Of a stretch of 64,000 nt of DNA, positions 33,848 through 44,960 are shown piece after piece; position 1 is the first letter of the stretch; the number at the start of each line of letters is the position of its first letter. This DNA comes from Lepas anatifera (taxonomy: Eukaryota > Arthropoda > Thecostraca > Lepadidae). A model generated the notes under the pieces. That model saw nothing but the letters and a program-made list of their open reading frames with translations. It did no database searches and was not told where the DNA came from. Location of the stretch: the NCBI GenBank assembly GCA_034440635.1, contig JAOTON010001669.1, positions 1,493,501-1,557,500 on the forward strand. The letters run 5' to 3'. The position numbers were made by a program, and so were the translations under genes.

Positions 33848-34097
33848 TGACGTCAGAAACCAGTGGTGACGTCACTGCACTGTGTTTCAGCACGGATCGC
33901 GGCGCGGCGCGGAACACGACTCAGGACGAGTGCAACCACAACGGCAGCAATACCACGGCGCAGCAGTGGGTGTAAAGACCACCGGGCACGCCAAACACAC
34001 TTCTCACGCGACCCCCACAGCTGTCCGACAGCTGGTGAGCGCCCAGCACCCAGAATTCGATAATGGCGACCCGCCGCGTGACCTGAGCGTGACGTCA
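33848..34097 (-). promoter_or_regulatory. Upstream region of PQ-loop copy 1 with three TGACGTCA sites
   Basis: Exact TGACGTCA occurs at 33848-33855, 33867-33874 and 34090-34097, the first about 20 bases from the start codon. The stretch to about 34600 is CpG-rich. The same three sites stand at matching places in copy 2. Such sites bind CREB/ATF bZIP factors in animals; their use here is inferred. Confidence 0.6.
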
Positions 34098-34575
34098 CAG
34101 CCGCTGTATCCACCAGGTATCGTGAGGTCACCTGTTTGAGCTGGTCGCCGGGAGCGACCTAGGGCCGACTATGGTGCTGACTCCAGCGATTCCAGTGGCG
34201 AGCAGACACGGACACTTGCACAACGCTTTCGTGGGTGAACGATACTGGTTATCTCTCACTCATTGTGTATCGTGACGGCCCCTATCAGCCTCGCTTACCC
34301 TTCCACTGAGTGCGATATCTGCTGAGACAGCAGCAATGGCGCGCCACGCGCCGCGCCACTCGTCGCCGCTGCGGCAGATGCGGCGGACGCGGCGCGCTGC
34401 GGCCTGGCTGCGGCAGGCTTAGGCCGGCCGTAAGCGGCTGGCTGTGGTTGGGGGAGGGGCGGGGTTCCGCTTGAGACGGCCACGTGGTCAGTGGTGGAGC
34501 TTCTGATACGGCCTCGCTCCGCACCAGCAGAGAAGAAAAAGACTGTGAATGCCGACTCAGCTGGTGTCTCAGCGG

Positions 34576-34978
34576 CGCAGCACGGGCACACTCAGCGATA
34601 GAGAGGCTGGGGTGACTGCCTCAATTAACTGATTAGCGGCGTGTGGGTCGATGGAGCTAAACAGCACCGCAGGGCTGCCCCACCTAGGCGTCAGAGACCT
34701 CCCGCTCCCAAAAAATCCATTGTCTACGTTAATTCAGAACTAGCCACTGAGGTCTCACTATTCACACTGGTGCCGCAGATTGATCCGGACGGTTGCTGGA
34801 CCGTCGCGTCGCAAGAAGCCAGTGATGCTGTTTGCATGGCAATTTAAAAGGTACGGCAGGCCAATGAACGACTAGGCACATGCACCGGTGGTGCTTGGGA
34901 TGAGTTTTTTGGGGAAAGTTGTAAGACAGGGCCACAGTCCGAAAACTCGTTTCTTTTTTCTAACAACAACTTCATTCT
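34576..34978. other. No gene seen
   Basis: A 68-codon plus-strand frame (34641-34847) has no recognised family. Confidence 0.4.
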
Positions 34979-35240
34979 TTAACACGCGCATTGACGGGAG
35001 CGGGTACCCGTCCCCCTCGGGTTTTCGGGGATAACATAAAAACGGTGGCGCGTAGTGCCACCGTACTTGGCATACCTTTTCCCTCATTTCAATAACTTTT
35101 GTCAAAATTTCAAGGTTAGGTCATCTCAGGTCAGGTCACCAGTACAGGTCAAGTAACCTGACCTCAAAAAGTGTAAGATAGCATAAGTCGGAACAGGGTG
35201 AACTTATCCGATTAAAACTCATCACATAATGGACCCACCA
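34979..35240 (-). mobile_element. Family A transposon, truncated copy
   Basis: Starts TTAACACGCGCATTGACGGG, continues with GAGCGGGTACCCGTCCCC and a perfect-stem hairpin ACGGTGGC (35042-35049) / GCCACCGT (35057-35064), and then follows 27752 backwards to the GGCCCACC-type block (here GGACCCACC). It breaks off at about 35240. Confidence 0.8.
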
Positions 35241-35509
35241 AAGACAGTAAAAGCGCTGTCCGAAGTCGAATTTCCAAAAGCCTGAACCAAGCGCCGCTTC
35301 TATTGCTATCTTCACCGATTTAACCCGCGCCCCACTGGGGTCGCCACCTTCGCCCCACCGGGCCACCCCCCAACTCAAAATGGGCGCGCAAACGGTGAAG
35401 CGAATTCAGTAAGAAATTACTTCACATGTTTTAGTGCTCAGGTCAATGGTTTGACCTCCAGAGGTCAAATTAGGTCCAGATCGGCTATTTTCACTCAAAT
35501 ATGCAATGC

Positions 35510-36550
35510 TTAACACGCGCATTGACGGGGGGGCGGGTATCCGCTTCCACCTCGGGTTTTTCGGAGACAGCAGAAAAACGGCGGCGCGCAGTGCCGCCGT
35601 ACTTGGTTTACCTTTTTCTCATCATTTTTGCAACTTCTGTGAAAATTTTAAGGATAGGTCATCTCAGGTCAGGTCACCATTACAGGTCAAGTGACCCGAC
35701 CTTAAAAAAGTTTAAGATGGCATAAGTCGGAGCAGGGTGAACTTATCCAATTGAAACTCATATCACATAATGGGCCCACCGAGTTCTCTAAAATGTGTTC
35801 CGGTATTTTTTATATCGATGACCTAAGGTCAGGTATGAAGCATGACCTCTCCATTGGTAATACATGGGAATTATGGTTTTACCTGAATAACTCAGTAACG
35901 GATGGAGATAGAGCGTTTATTTTAGCTTCATGAGACTCGCCTTGGCTTTGTAGTTTTAATGATATGCATTTTATATAATTTGACCCTGACCTGACCTCAG
36001 GTCAGATCAAATCTTTGATTTGACCTAGCAAGGTCAAATCATATATCATTCGATTCGGCCTCCTGCGAGGATTCATAGAGTTTAAGTCGTTTTGCTCTAT
36101 CTTTACTTGTTCAGATGTAATGGCCGAAAAACTTAATTTATATGTTATCCCTATGACGGCATGTTTTGACCTCTGGTGACCTCTGTGACCTCCTTGGGGG
36201 CGCGGTGGGGTGGTCTAGCTTCCCCGCAGCCGACCCGGGTTCGCCCGGCGGCTTCCCTGAACAAGGAGCAAGCTGGCTCCCGGAAACCCTTCCAACAGGG
36301 AAAGGTTGCGACGCCAATGACCCTGGCATTGTGCTCGATAAGCCCAATAATTTTATTACTCTGGTGACCTTAAATGTGACCTGACAAAAAAATGGTTCGA
36401 ATATTTTCGATGGAAAAGTGGATGGGCTACCCAACACCGTTTACCGTTTTTTTGCTACCTACCGTGGTTCTCGAGATCTTAGGTGGGCGGGTACCCGCCC
36501 CCCCTCGTCAATCCGAAGGTGGCTCAGACCTCCGTCAATGCGCGTGTTAA
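35510..36550. mobile_element. Family A transposon nested in another, carrying a SINE
   Basis: Left end TTAACACGCGCATTGACGGG, right end CCGTCAATGCGCGTGTTAA. TTAA is duplicated (35510-35513 and 36547-36550) while the related copy at 10943 is continuous at that place. The hairpin ACGGCGGC/GCCGCCGT is at 35578-35600. A SINE lies at 36183-36358. Confidence 0.9.
36183..36358 (+). mobile_element. tRNA-derived SINE with 12-bp duplication
   Basis: CTCTGGTGACCT flanks both sides (36171-36182 and 36359-36370). The head GGGGGCGCGGTGGGGTGG and B-box-like CCCGGGTTCGCCC are tRNA-like; the tail has CCTTCCAACAGGG, GCGACGCC, ATGACCCTGGCA and AAGCCCAATAATTTTATTA. It is the youngest layer of a three-level nest. 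Confidence 0.9.
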
Positions 36551-37630
36551 GCAAACTGGGTATAACTCTCATGCCATTAGAGCTATTGAAGTCTGGTAAA
36601 ATACATTTGATAGGAAATTGTCAGTCCTTTTTCCGCTATGTGGAATGTAAAGACCTCCCGCGATTAGGTTGACCTCCAGAGGCCACCTCGTGACCTTAAG
36701 ATGACCTGAGGTCACGAAAGGTCAGAAAGTGACCTTACCGTATATCAAATGAAAGCCAGTGACAAGACAAACACGATGGTGTTTGTTTCAGCGCTCTAGC
36801 TTAATCAGGTCAAAAGTTATTGTCAAAATACTGTTTTTGACCCCTGGTGACCTTGGTTGACCTTGGAGAGGTCAAAAGGCAAATATGGCCCCTAGAATCC
36901 GTGAAAGGGTGTCCATGAACGCTTTTCTGATCAGGCTGAGCATTTTCAATCGCTTTTGTGACTTTTAGATCATAAGACAGCTTTTCCCCATGCTTTTTCA
37001 ATGGGAGAGGTCACCTCGTGACCTGACCTCAGGGCACGAAATCGAAAAATCCCGGATATACACCTTGTAGACCCTGGAGGGGCCATAAAGTGTAGGAAGT
37101 TTCAAATTGATCGAATTCGAAATGTAGCTCTTACAGAGCTCTAAAATTGAAGTGAGGTGACCTCGTCCGGTGACCTGACCTTGGGTGACCCGGGGTAAAA
37201 ATTTCAGGGATGGTGGGAAAATGATGCAGTGAGAGGTAGATCCCTCACCCGCGGTGCTGCGCCTCTTCGTTTTTCTGCTATCCCGGAAAAACCTTGGGGG
37301 GCCATCGATGGCCCCCGGTGGGGCGAGGGTTAACGGGAGGCACCTCAATAATGCCCCCGGGTCCGTCCAAGGGAGGGGGCACGGTGTCCCACTCCCCATC
37401 CCCCTCCCTGTTCCGCGGCCTATGCACAGTGCCATCAACGATGCATTTTGTTGGCGTGAGCACTTCAGATGCTAAAAACTGATGGGCTTGGGTGCTTAAT
37501 AGTTTTAAATTTACCCAAGAGCTACATTCCCTCTTTTCCCAGTGAATCCGCAAGTGAAATCAAGTGCCTTTTGCCGACAGCTTTCAATTGGAAATCAAAG
37601 TAGTCTCAACAATACTGCTTTTAGTTTCTC

Positions 37631-37661
37631 CGCTTATCCTGACATTTGGTCAGGATAAGCG
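37631..37661. repeat. Hairpin CGCTTATCCTGAC / GTCAGGATAAGCG
   Basis: A perfect 13-bp stem (37631-37643 with 37649-37661) and a 5-base loop. Confidence 0.85.
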
Positions 37662-37771
37662 CCAAATTCAATGAATTTCAATTTATCATAACCAAAAAAT
37701 CAGTATAAATTTAACCCTATGTTATTTGATGCGAAAAGTCCAGATCCGAGTTTATTCTGACATCGGAGCAT

Positions 37772-37797
37772 GTCAGGATAAACCCTTTTATCCTGAC
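37772..37797. repeat. Hairpin GTCAGGATAAA / TTTATCCTGAC
   Basis: An 11-bp perfect stem with a 4-base loop, the same core as 37631-37661 but with the arms in the opposite order. A third hairpin of this core is at 58230-58260. Confidence 0.8.
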
Positions 37798-40599
37798 TTG
37801 CCGAATTCTACGTTTTTCGCAATGATATTTGAATTCGCCTTTGCCTGCCATTGGTCTCCTTCGAACAAGCCGAGTTTTTCTTCTTTGATAGAGAATTTCT
37901 TACAATATTTGGCAGCAGTTAGTGGCTTATACCTTTGGGAGCAGGCATGACGCTTTTTTTACAAACATGGGGCAGCATTATTGTGCTTGGTACACAAATT
38001 TCTCCCATGAATAATGCCACATTTTGTCAAGAAGCATCCTGCTTTTAAAGGTTCTTTCGCAGCTTGCGTTTGACATTTCTCCAAATGGACCAATCAGCAT
38101 TCGGCTTTTTCGCTATGCTGATCAGTGATTGGTTGGTTTTTTTCGATCGCCTGGAGGATGTCCAGCTTCGTACAAGTCGCTTACATTGGATACTTTTTAG
38201 GGCCGTGGTTAAACACACGCATAGAGTCAGTTTTATCAAAGGTATCTTGGTTTTTATCAATATCTGATTACATCTATTTACAGGCGTTTACTGCAATTTT
38301 GGATGCGGTGTAGGAGCAGAATGAAAATGTCATGCTTCGATGTTAAGAATCATGTTGGCAGGTGTTTTTTTGTGTGCAAGGCAGGAACATGGGTGACATG
38401 GCTTTCCTTATAAAGATCCGTACCAGTACACCTCAACCTAAGGTAACCTAAGGTAATGCAAAGTGTCAATCAGAGCATGCATCTGGCTGCGGGGGCAGAT
38501 TTTTCTTTCCACTGTGGCATATATTTTACCTATATACTGTAGCAAGACCACTAAAAAATACTAATAATAATTTCTTTATAAATGTGTTCTTTTTGGTGCT
38601 GCGATGTCCGCCTCTGTGTCAGTGCTGCCTTAAGTGTCACTTTCTGCCCAAGGTTTCCTTTCTTGCCCCAATGATGGACAAAAGCTGCCCCAAACCAATA
38701 GGTCTTCCCTGAGGCTGCCCCATCAAGGTTTTGGTAAAAGCTACCGCCTTCTGGAAACTGGCCTGGAAATGTCCCAAAATGTGGTGGTGTGGCAAACTCT
38801 ATACATTTCTCCTTCAAGGTATTAATATGGACAGCAACATTCTATTCAGTTTTGATATCAGTTAGGCGACTAAAGTGTATTCCGTGCTCATGTCGGCTTC
38901 ATAGATTATTGAGTAGGTATAGCTTTTACTTTTTTAATTTTGCTTTATTATTTACTGCTGTATGCTCTTAAGCTTAAAGAAGAAAATACTTGGCTCCAAC
39001 TGGTAGCCATAAACAATTAATGTTATTCTTGTATCTTTTCAACTCTTGAGCTGCCATTAATGTGTACGCACACCTACTTCTTGCCATAGGTTTTTTTGTG
39101 AGCAAGGCAGGCACATGGGCGACAAGGCTTGCCTTATAAAGACTTGTACCAGCACACCTAATGTAACCTAAGGTATTGTTAAGTATCAATCAGGGTCTAC
39201 ATTTGGTTGCGGGAGCAGGTTTTTCTTTCCGCTGGGGAATATATCTTGCCTTTATACTGTAGCAGGACCACTAAAAACAACAATTTCCTTTATAAATGTA
39301 TTCTTTTTGGTGCTGCTATGTCCGCCTCTATGTCAGTGCTGCCCTAAGTGTCACTTTCTGGCCCAAGGTTTCCTTTCTTGCCCCAATGATGGGCAAAAGC
39401 TGCGCCAAACCAATAGGTGGGGCATTCCACGACAAATCGACAAATCGATGGGTTGAAATAACACCCTCATATCTCAGATTTTCATGAAAATTTGGGACTA
39501 GGGTTCTCAGTGGCGCTGAAAACGACTGTGGTATTTTTAGTCTCGTCCGGATAATCGTTTCGGAGTTATAGCATCGGGCAATCCAGCATCGGACGCGTGC
39601 ATCGGACTTTTCGCTTGAGTTTTTAGCCATTTAAATTAAAGGTTTTCCTTCAAGAGGTTACATGAAAATAATTAAAAAAGTCTGAAAAATACAAATATGT
39701 AAGTTTAATTATGTTAATTGGTACGAATATGTGTAAAATCTAATTCCAAACTTTTGCAAAGATACGTATACATATTTCCTATGTTTTTATAGACTTGAAA
39801 ACAACTTCATGTAAAAGAGCATTGCTTAAACTACATAAAACGCCAATAAAAGGAATGGAGACTACAGAGCAAAATCAGTAACGAGCACCGCAGACCAAGC
39901 CCAATACCGTCGCCGGCCACTCAGCCTGCAGTCGGCACGCCGCATAGACGCGTCCAGTTGGAAGTGGGGTAACGGGGGAGGGGAGAACTGAGCAAGACTG
40001 CGCTTCGGTGATATTGCGAATGTACTAGATGTGGTGTGGAGGCTGCTATTGCTGACATAAAAATTTGAGCCGTTCCGAAAAAAACTGAACGTATTACCGG
40101 AACAATTCCGACACTCTGGTGCATTTGGTGGAAAATGTAGTGGGAGGATTATGCGTCAGAAGCCGATTATTACTGTTGTCTTAGGTTTGTTTTAGATAGT
40201 TTTCTTTTTCCACCCATACCCTAAAAAGTTCCATGTATCCCAGTACAATTTATATTAGAAAGCACACATCACAAACAAAAAGTCATATATCGTCCACGCC
40301 GACAACTGCTTTTCGAACATATAAGATTAAGACATAATGCTTTCATTAAGATCTGACCCACGGATCGGAAGAACGGCTCCATCACATAGTGCCATTGAAC
40401 TTCACAGATTCAATTTGAAACTCAAACCTTCTGTCCCTCATCATTCGAGAGGTCATGGACAATAACGGTCCTCGAATTGACCGGTACGAACGTGTGAATC
40501 TTTAATGTTCCTTTTCTCGCGACTACCTTATTGAAGCGTTTTCTGAGCCAAGTAGCTAATTTGAGAACTTTTTGTTGAAGCATTTTGGGTAGAGATCGA

Positions 40600-40683
40600 G
40601 GCAACATGTTTGCTGAGATTGTAAGGAGATGGGTACCCCCTGCCAGTAAAGGTGACCCGGGGCCTCATACCAGCGCGTGTTAA
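40600..40683 (-). mobile_element. Terminus of a TTAA element abutting the next one
   Basis: GATGGGTACCCCCTG and CATACCAGCGCGTGTTAA have the layout of a family A end (GGTACC palindrome, GCGCGTGTTAA). The TTAA at 40680-40683 is shared with the family D element that follows. Confidence 0.55.
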
Positions 40684-41587
40684 AAACACACTGGAGCGGA
40701 GCCTCGGAGGCCCCCACCTATTTTTTTCTAGATGGCCGGAGAACCCTTCGTGGCCAAAAAACGCTATTGCACTACTTTTGAGAATATTCAATGGCACATC
40801 GGCTGGTCAAATAACCTTGAAAATCAGGCCCAATTTTGTAATTATAGGCTTTCAAAGTTAAACCCTTTATTTAGAGATCGCTGCAATCGCGCGGTTGCAC
40901 CAGTTCGCGTGCAACAAAGACCAACTGGCAACGTTATAGTGCCATATAAAACGGGATTATATGTCAATTTCACCCGTCATGAAGGTCAAGGTCACATTTC
41001 AAGGCCATACCAGCATTCTCAAAGTCATTGGTCGGGTGCTTCCGGTCGCATGGCGTTACTCAGTATGACCTATATTATGCTACGACGTCATAGTTAAGAT
41101 AAATCAATGTAAAGGTCAAGGTCACAGGTCAAATTAATATGTCATGGGTAAAGGTCAATGCTCATTTCCCGTCTAACAGTTGCTGTGGTGCTAGTCATGG
41201 TGTAAATAAGGGGAATATGTCATATTGTGACGTCATAGGTCAATGACCTTGAATGACCTTAATCCCAAAAATTAAGTTTACAATTCTTGGGACGCCCTCA
41301 CTATGACCTTGCTCTGTTTTTAGTGCATTCTGGACTTCTTTGAGCTTAATCACACATTTCCGGATGAATACCCAGCACGGCTAATACCTGACCTTTATGA
41401 CCTCGTTTGAACTTGACGATACTGACCCAGGTCAATTAAGATCAGTCATAATATAGATTTCAATAGTTCCCACCCAGTTCCCAACCGGAGTTTTTCTAAT
41501 CCTCCTAGTTTCCGAGAGTCAGGGGCCTACCAGTCCCCCCCTCCAGTGCCCGTAAGTGTCGGACGCCTCCTCAAGTGCGGGTGTTAG
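40680..41587 (+). mobile_element. Family D TTAA-type transposon, nested in family B
   Basis: Left end TTAAAAACACACTGGAGCGG with a GCCTCGGAGGC palindrome, then AGATGGCCGGAGAACCC. Right end with CCCCCCTCCAGTGCCCGTAA and CAAGTGCGGGTGTTAG. The body is full of AAGGTCAAGGTCA and CATGACCTT.. motifs and matches 55044-55960 and, reversed, 1-358. Confidence 0.8.
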
Positions 41588-42600
41588 GAATGAGACATTG
41601 ATTACAATGTATTGTTTTGAATACATCCTTACCCTCATTGCCAACCAATTCCACCATTGACACCTTTTTCGTGACCAGAGACGTTTGATAGTTGCAGCGA
41701 TGCCGGGCCGCGCTGGCGCACGAACCTCACAAAAGTGGGGTTTCAGGATGTTTGGGAGCTCAGACCTCGCTTTCTGTTAAAGTCTCCATTCTTTTTATTA
41801 TTGAATCTTATAGAGAGAAGTATAAAGAGTAATTTGAGCCTCAAAAAATAAACATAATTCATAGGAAAATAGTTTTTATAGATTTTGAGAAATTGAAAAA
41901 TGTATATTATATTTAAAATTTAATTTTTTCAATTAGATTTTTAACGAGCTAGAATTCGTAACTCGTCCTTAAGATACCTAGATCAAGTTTTTATGGCATT
42001 TGTAGAAGCATTCAAGTAAAATTTCGTCTTTAAAAAGACATGCAAGTTGGTATGGTCAAAATGCCTGAGGTTATAATTTTCACCCCGTAAGTCAGGGAGG
42101 AAAATGAATACGAAAATCGTCATCAGCTCCATCAATAGCCCCCCTGACAAAAAATACACCGAAATCTGCGACATGAGGGTGTAATCGACTTGTCGATTTG
42201 TCGTGGAATGCCCCAGGTATTCCCTGAGGCTGCCCCAACAAGATACTGTTAAAAGCTACAACCTTCTGAAAACTGGCCTGGAGATGCCCCTAAATATGGT
42301 GGTGTGGCAAACTATATATTTTTTCTTTAAGATATTAATATGGCCAGAAACATTCTACTCAGTTTTAATATCAGTTAACCGACTACTATGTATTCCATGC
42401 TCATGTTGCCTTCATATATTATTGAGTTTAGCTTTGACTTCTTGAATTTTGCTTTATTGTATGGTGTTGGATGCTCTTAAGCTTGACAAAATTTCTGGCT
42501 CCAATTAGTAGTCAGCAAAAATTAATGATATTTCTTATATCTTTTTCAACTCTTGACCCGCCATGGATATCTACGCGTAACTACTTTCTGCCAATGTGCA

Positions 42601-43200
42601 AGAATATCTTGAATAGTGGAGGGCCAAGTTGTATTTTGAAGTGATTTCTTTCCAGTTAAAGGGATTTTCCAACTTTTAAAATGTGTTGCTTTTAACTGAG
42701 ATAGCAGCTTTGGAGAGCGTGGTGATAAAACATAGTTGGCATATTTAATTCCACTCATAGCTCTTTGTATGCAATTCTGCCAGCTCAATTCAGTTCCATA
42801 TATTCACATCATCCTCAACAATGTAAGGTGTCATGAATGCACGTCAATGAAAGGTTAAAATAGTCAATGCAAGGGTGAAAACACAATCATAAAACCATTT
42901 TAAAGCTGATAATTTTAAAGTTCAAAGTCAAATAGCTGACTACCCTGTTTTTTTTAGCATGAACTACACTTTATCTGGTAGTGCTTGTCATGTAAAAGCT
43001 GCCACCAAATAGTGTGGCCATGCAACCCTATGTGTCGCAAGCTGCCAGAAGCTGTCAGGTTCATGATCACATGTGATGCTTGGGTTAACCCAGCATAGTT
43101 AGTCAATAGGTCATATATTTGCTATAAGTAAATTGAGGTGAACAAAAAACTTGTTTTCCTGATTTTCAAGGATTTTGTCCATAAATTGTTCCTTTAAAAA
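42601..43200. repeat. Dispersed repeat, copy 2
   Basis: Parallels 18650-19104 (see that entry), continuing a little further left. No coding features. Confidence 0.65.
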
Positions 43201-43464
43201 TTACAACAAAGTCGTTTATTCCCTGTAACATCGTAGGGCTAATATTACCAACTTTGAGGATTAGGGAGCCATGGACTCCCTGGTTCACTCTGTTCCTATG
43301 CACATGATGTCTACAGTGACACATTGTCTTGCAAGGTGGACCTAAAATATTTGTGTAGTACATATGCAGGCGAATGCCAATTGTCAGTGTTCTGAATATG
43401 ACGGGGTTCTCAATAAGATGAGGTGTCTCTAAAGTATCAGCACATATATTGTGATTTTGTACTT

Positions 43465-43614
43465 TCCTCCTCCATGCAATTTCTTTAAATGTCCGTTTTT
43501 ACGTTTGTACGTTCAGTAAGGCTGAGTCTTGCATTGTACATCATCCAGGTTTGTGTTGCATAATTTAGCTGATTTTACACTAGGGAACGTGGGGTGATTC
43601 TAATTTTTGTAATC
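43465..43614. repeat. Unit of about 145 bases, left copy, next to a transposon
   Basis: Matches 44816-44960: CTCCTCC.CAT.CAAT.TCTTT, GT.CGTTCAGTAAGGCTGAG..T, CATTGTACATCA.CC.GGTTTG and GATTTTACA.TAGG.A..GT.GGGTGA. The family A element lies between the two copies. Confidence 0.7.
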
Positions 43615-44815
43615 TTAACCTTCGCCCGGGTGGGGGGTCTTTTTAGACCCCCCTCGGGTTTTTCAGAAGTGATCAAAAAACGGCGGCGCGCACGCTGCCA
43701 AACTTGGTCTAGCTGTTCCTTCATCATTTTTACATCTTTCCTGAAAATTTTAGCTCAAGGTCATATCAGGTCAGGTCACCAGGCTAGGTGAAGTGACCTC
43801 ACCTAAAAAAAACTTAGGACCGCATAACTAAAAGAAGGGTTAATCGATCAAGTTGAAACTCATACCACATATTGGGCCCACCAGGAGCTACAACATTTGT
43901 TCCGGGATTTTTGATATTGGTGACCTAAGGTCATGTGCAGAGCATGACCTCCCCATTGTCAATACATGGGGAAAATCACGAAATGAGCTTTTCTCAGTAA
44001 GTATGGATGGAATCAAGTTCAAACTTTGTTTGCTACTTGCTCTTAGCCCATTTCTGGAGCTGATGCCAAAATTTTTGATTTGTGACCTTTAAAAGGTCAC
44101 CTTAGGTCAAATAAGCCTTTTTTGGTGTTTTTCTCTATAAATTTTGAATAAAATAAGATAGAGCTTTTATTTTGTCACCAAAGTGTTTGTATAGTCACTG
44201 GAAGTCAAATGATATACATCATGACTATACCAGGTCAAGTTGGGTCAGACCGTTGACCTGGGTCAGGTCAAATTCTTAAATTTGACCTGGCATAGCAATA
44301 TCATATATCATTCGATTCGTATTGACGAGAGGATTGCAATGGTGCATAAACTATGATTGTATCTTGTTTGGTTTGGAAGCTATTAGCGAAAAAGTAAACG
44401 CCCTTATGCATGGGTGGCTATGGACATTCCCAAGAATATGCCCAATATCTAGCGACCTGTAGCTCCCTAGGCTTTGACCTGACACGAAAATGAATGCCAC
44501 TGTAATGAAAGCGCATCTCAAGAGCTTTCGAATGATGTTAGAAAAATGTTTCTAGCTATCATAGTTTCTGAGTTATATGAGGTTTTCTTAGTACACCTCA
44601 TATTAGCGATTTTGACCTATTTTGACCTCTGGTGACCTTGATATTGACCTGACAAGAAAAATGACCGAAGTATTTTCGATATCATTTTCGAAGAGCTTTC
44701 GATTGCCGTTTTGCGCTTTTTTCTAGCTCTCTTAGTTTTTGAGATCGTGGGGGGTCTTTTTAGCCCCCCCACCAGGGCGAAGGTGGCTCGTACCCGCCAC
44801 CGGGGCAAGGGTTAA
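43615..44815. mobile_element. Family A transposon, GGGGGGTCT..AGACCCCCC subfamily, complete
   Basis: Ends TTAACCTTCGCCCGGGTGGG and CCACCGGGGCAAGGGTTAA, TTAA at 43615-43618 and 44812-44815. The subterminal stem GGGGGGTCT (43632-43640) pairs perfectly with AGACCCCCC (43645-43653). The same family as 14668-15881. No transposase. Confidence 0.85.
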
Positions 44816-44960
44816 GATTTCTTGCACTCCTCCCCATCCAATGTCTTTGAATGTTGGTTGTACTTTTTTACATGCTTAGCATCCAATAAGGCTGAAGCTT
44901 ACATTGTCCATCAACCTGGTTTGCATTGCATCCCAAAACTGATTTTGCATTAGGAAGCAT
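44816..44960. repeat. Unit of about 145 bases, right copy
   Basis: See the left copy at 43465-43614; the transposon sits between these two related units. Confidence 0.65.

Larger units (their letters stand above)
32185..34575. repeat. Segmental duplication, copy 1
   Basis: Corresponds to 59565-61140 from the CGTGTCGTTTTCATAGAG block through the PQ-loop gene and its upstream region to the GAGAAGAAAAAGACTGTGAA block. Copy 1 has about 650 extra bases at 32530-33190 and about 150 extra at 34255-34420. Which copy gained or lost these cannot be told here. Confidence 0.9.
35320..37333. mobile_element. Family A transposon, TTAACCCGCGCC subfamily, split by another family A copy
   Basis: Ends are TTAACCCGCGCCCCACTGGG and GGTGGGGCGAGGGTTAA. 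The insertion 35510-36550 opens it at ATGCTTAAGC. Without the insertion it is about 980 bases and matches 10943-11970. Its interior includes TGACCTCCAGAGGTCA dyads. Confidence 0.85.
37334..38334. other. No gene seen; two hairpins present
   Basis: Contains the TTATCCTGAC hairpins described separately. Open frames on both strands at about 38045-38313 overlap and are not recognised. Confidence 0.45.
39419..42214. mobile_element. Family B transposon with AGGT duplication
   Basis: Ends: GGGGCATTCCACGACAAATC and the same in reverse at 42214, continuing GACAAATCGACAA on the left and GACAAATCGACAAGTCG on the right, then CACCCTCAT on both. AGGT is at 39415-39418 and 42215-42218, where unit 1 of the host duplication has a single AGGT. 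Contains a family D element (40680-41587). No transposase seen. Confidence 0.9.
38335..42600. repeat. Tandem duplication of about 0.73 kb, second unit split by a transposon
   Basis: Unit 1 runs from about 38360 to 39088. Unit 2 runs from about 39089 to 39418 and resumes at 42215 to about 42600. Shared blocks include GCAAGGCAGG.ACATGGG, GTAACCTAAGGTA, CTTTTTGGTGCTGC.ATGTCCGCCTCT, AAACCAATAGGT and CTGAGGCTGCCCCA. The two units are clearly related but diverged. The gap in unit 2 is exactly the family B element 39419-42214. Confidence 0.85.
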
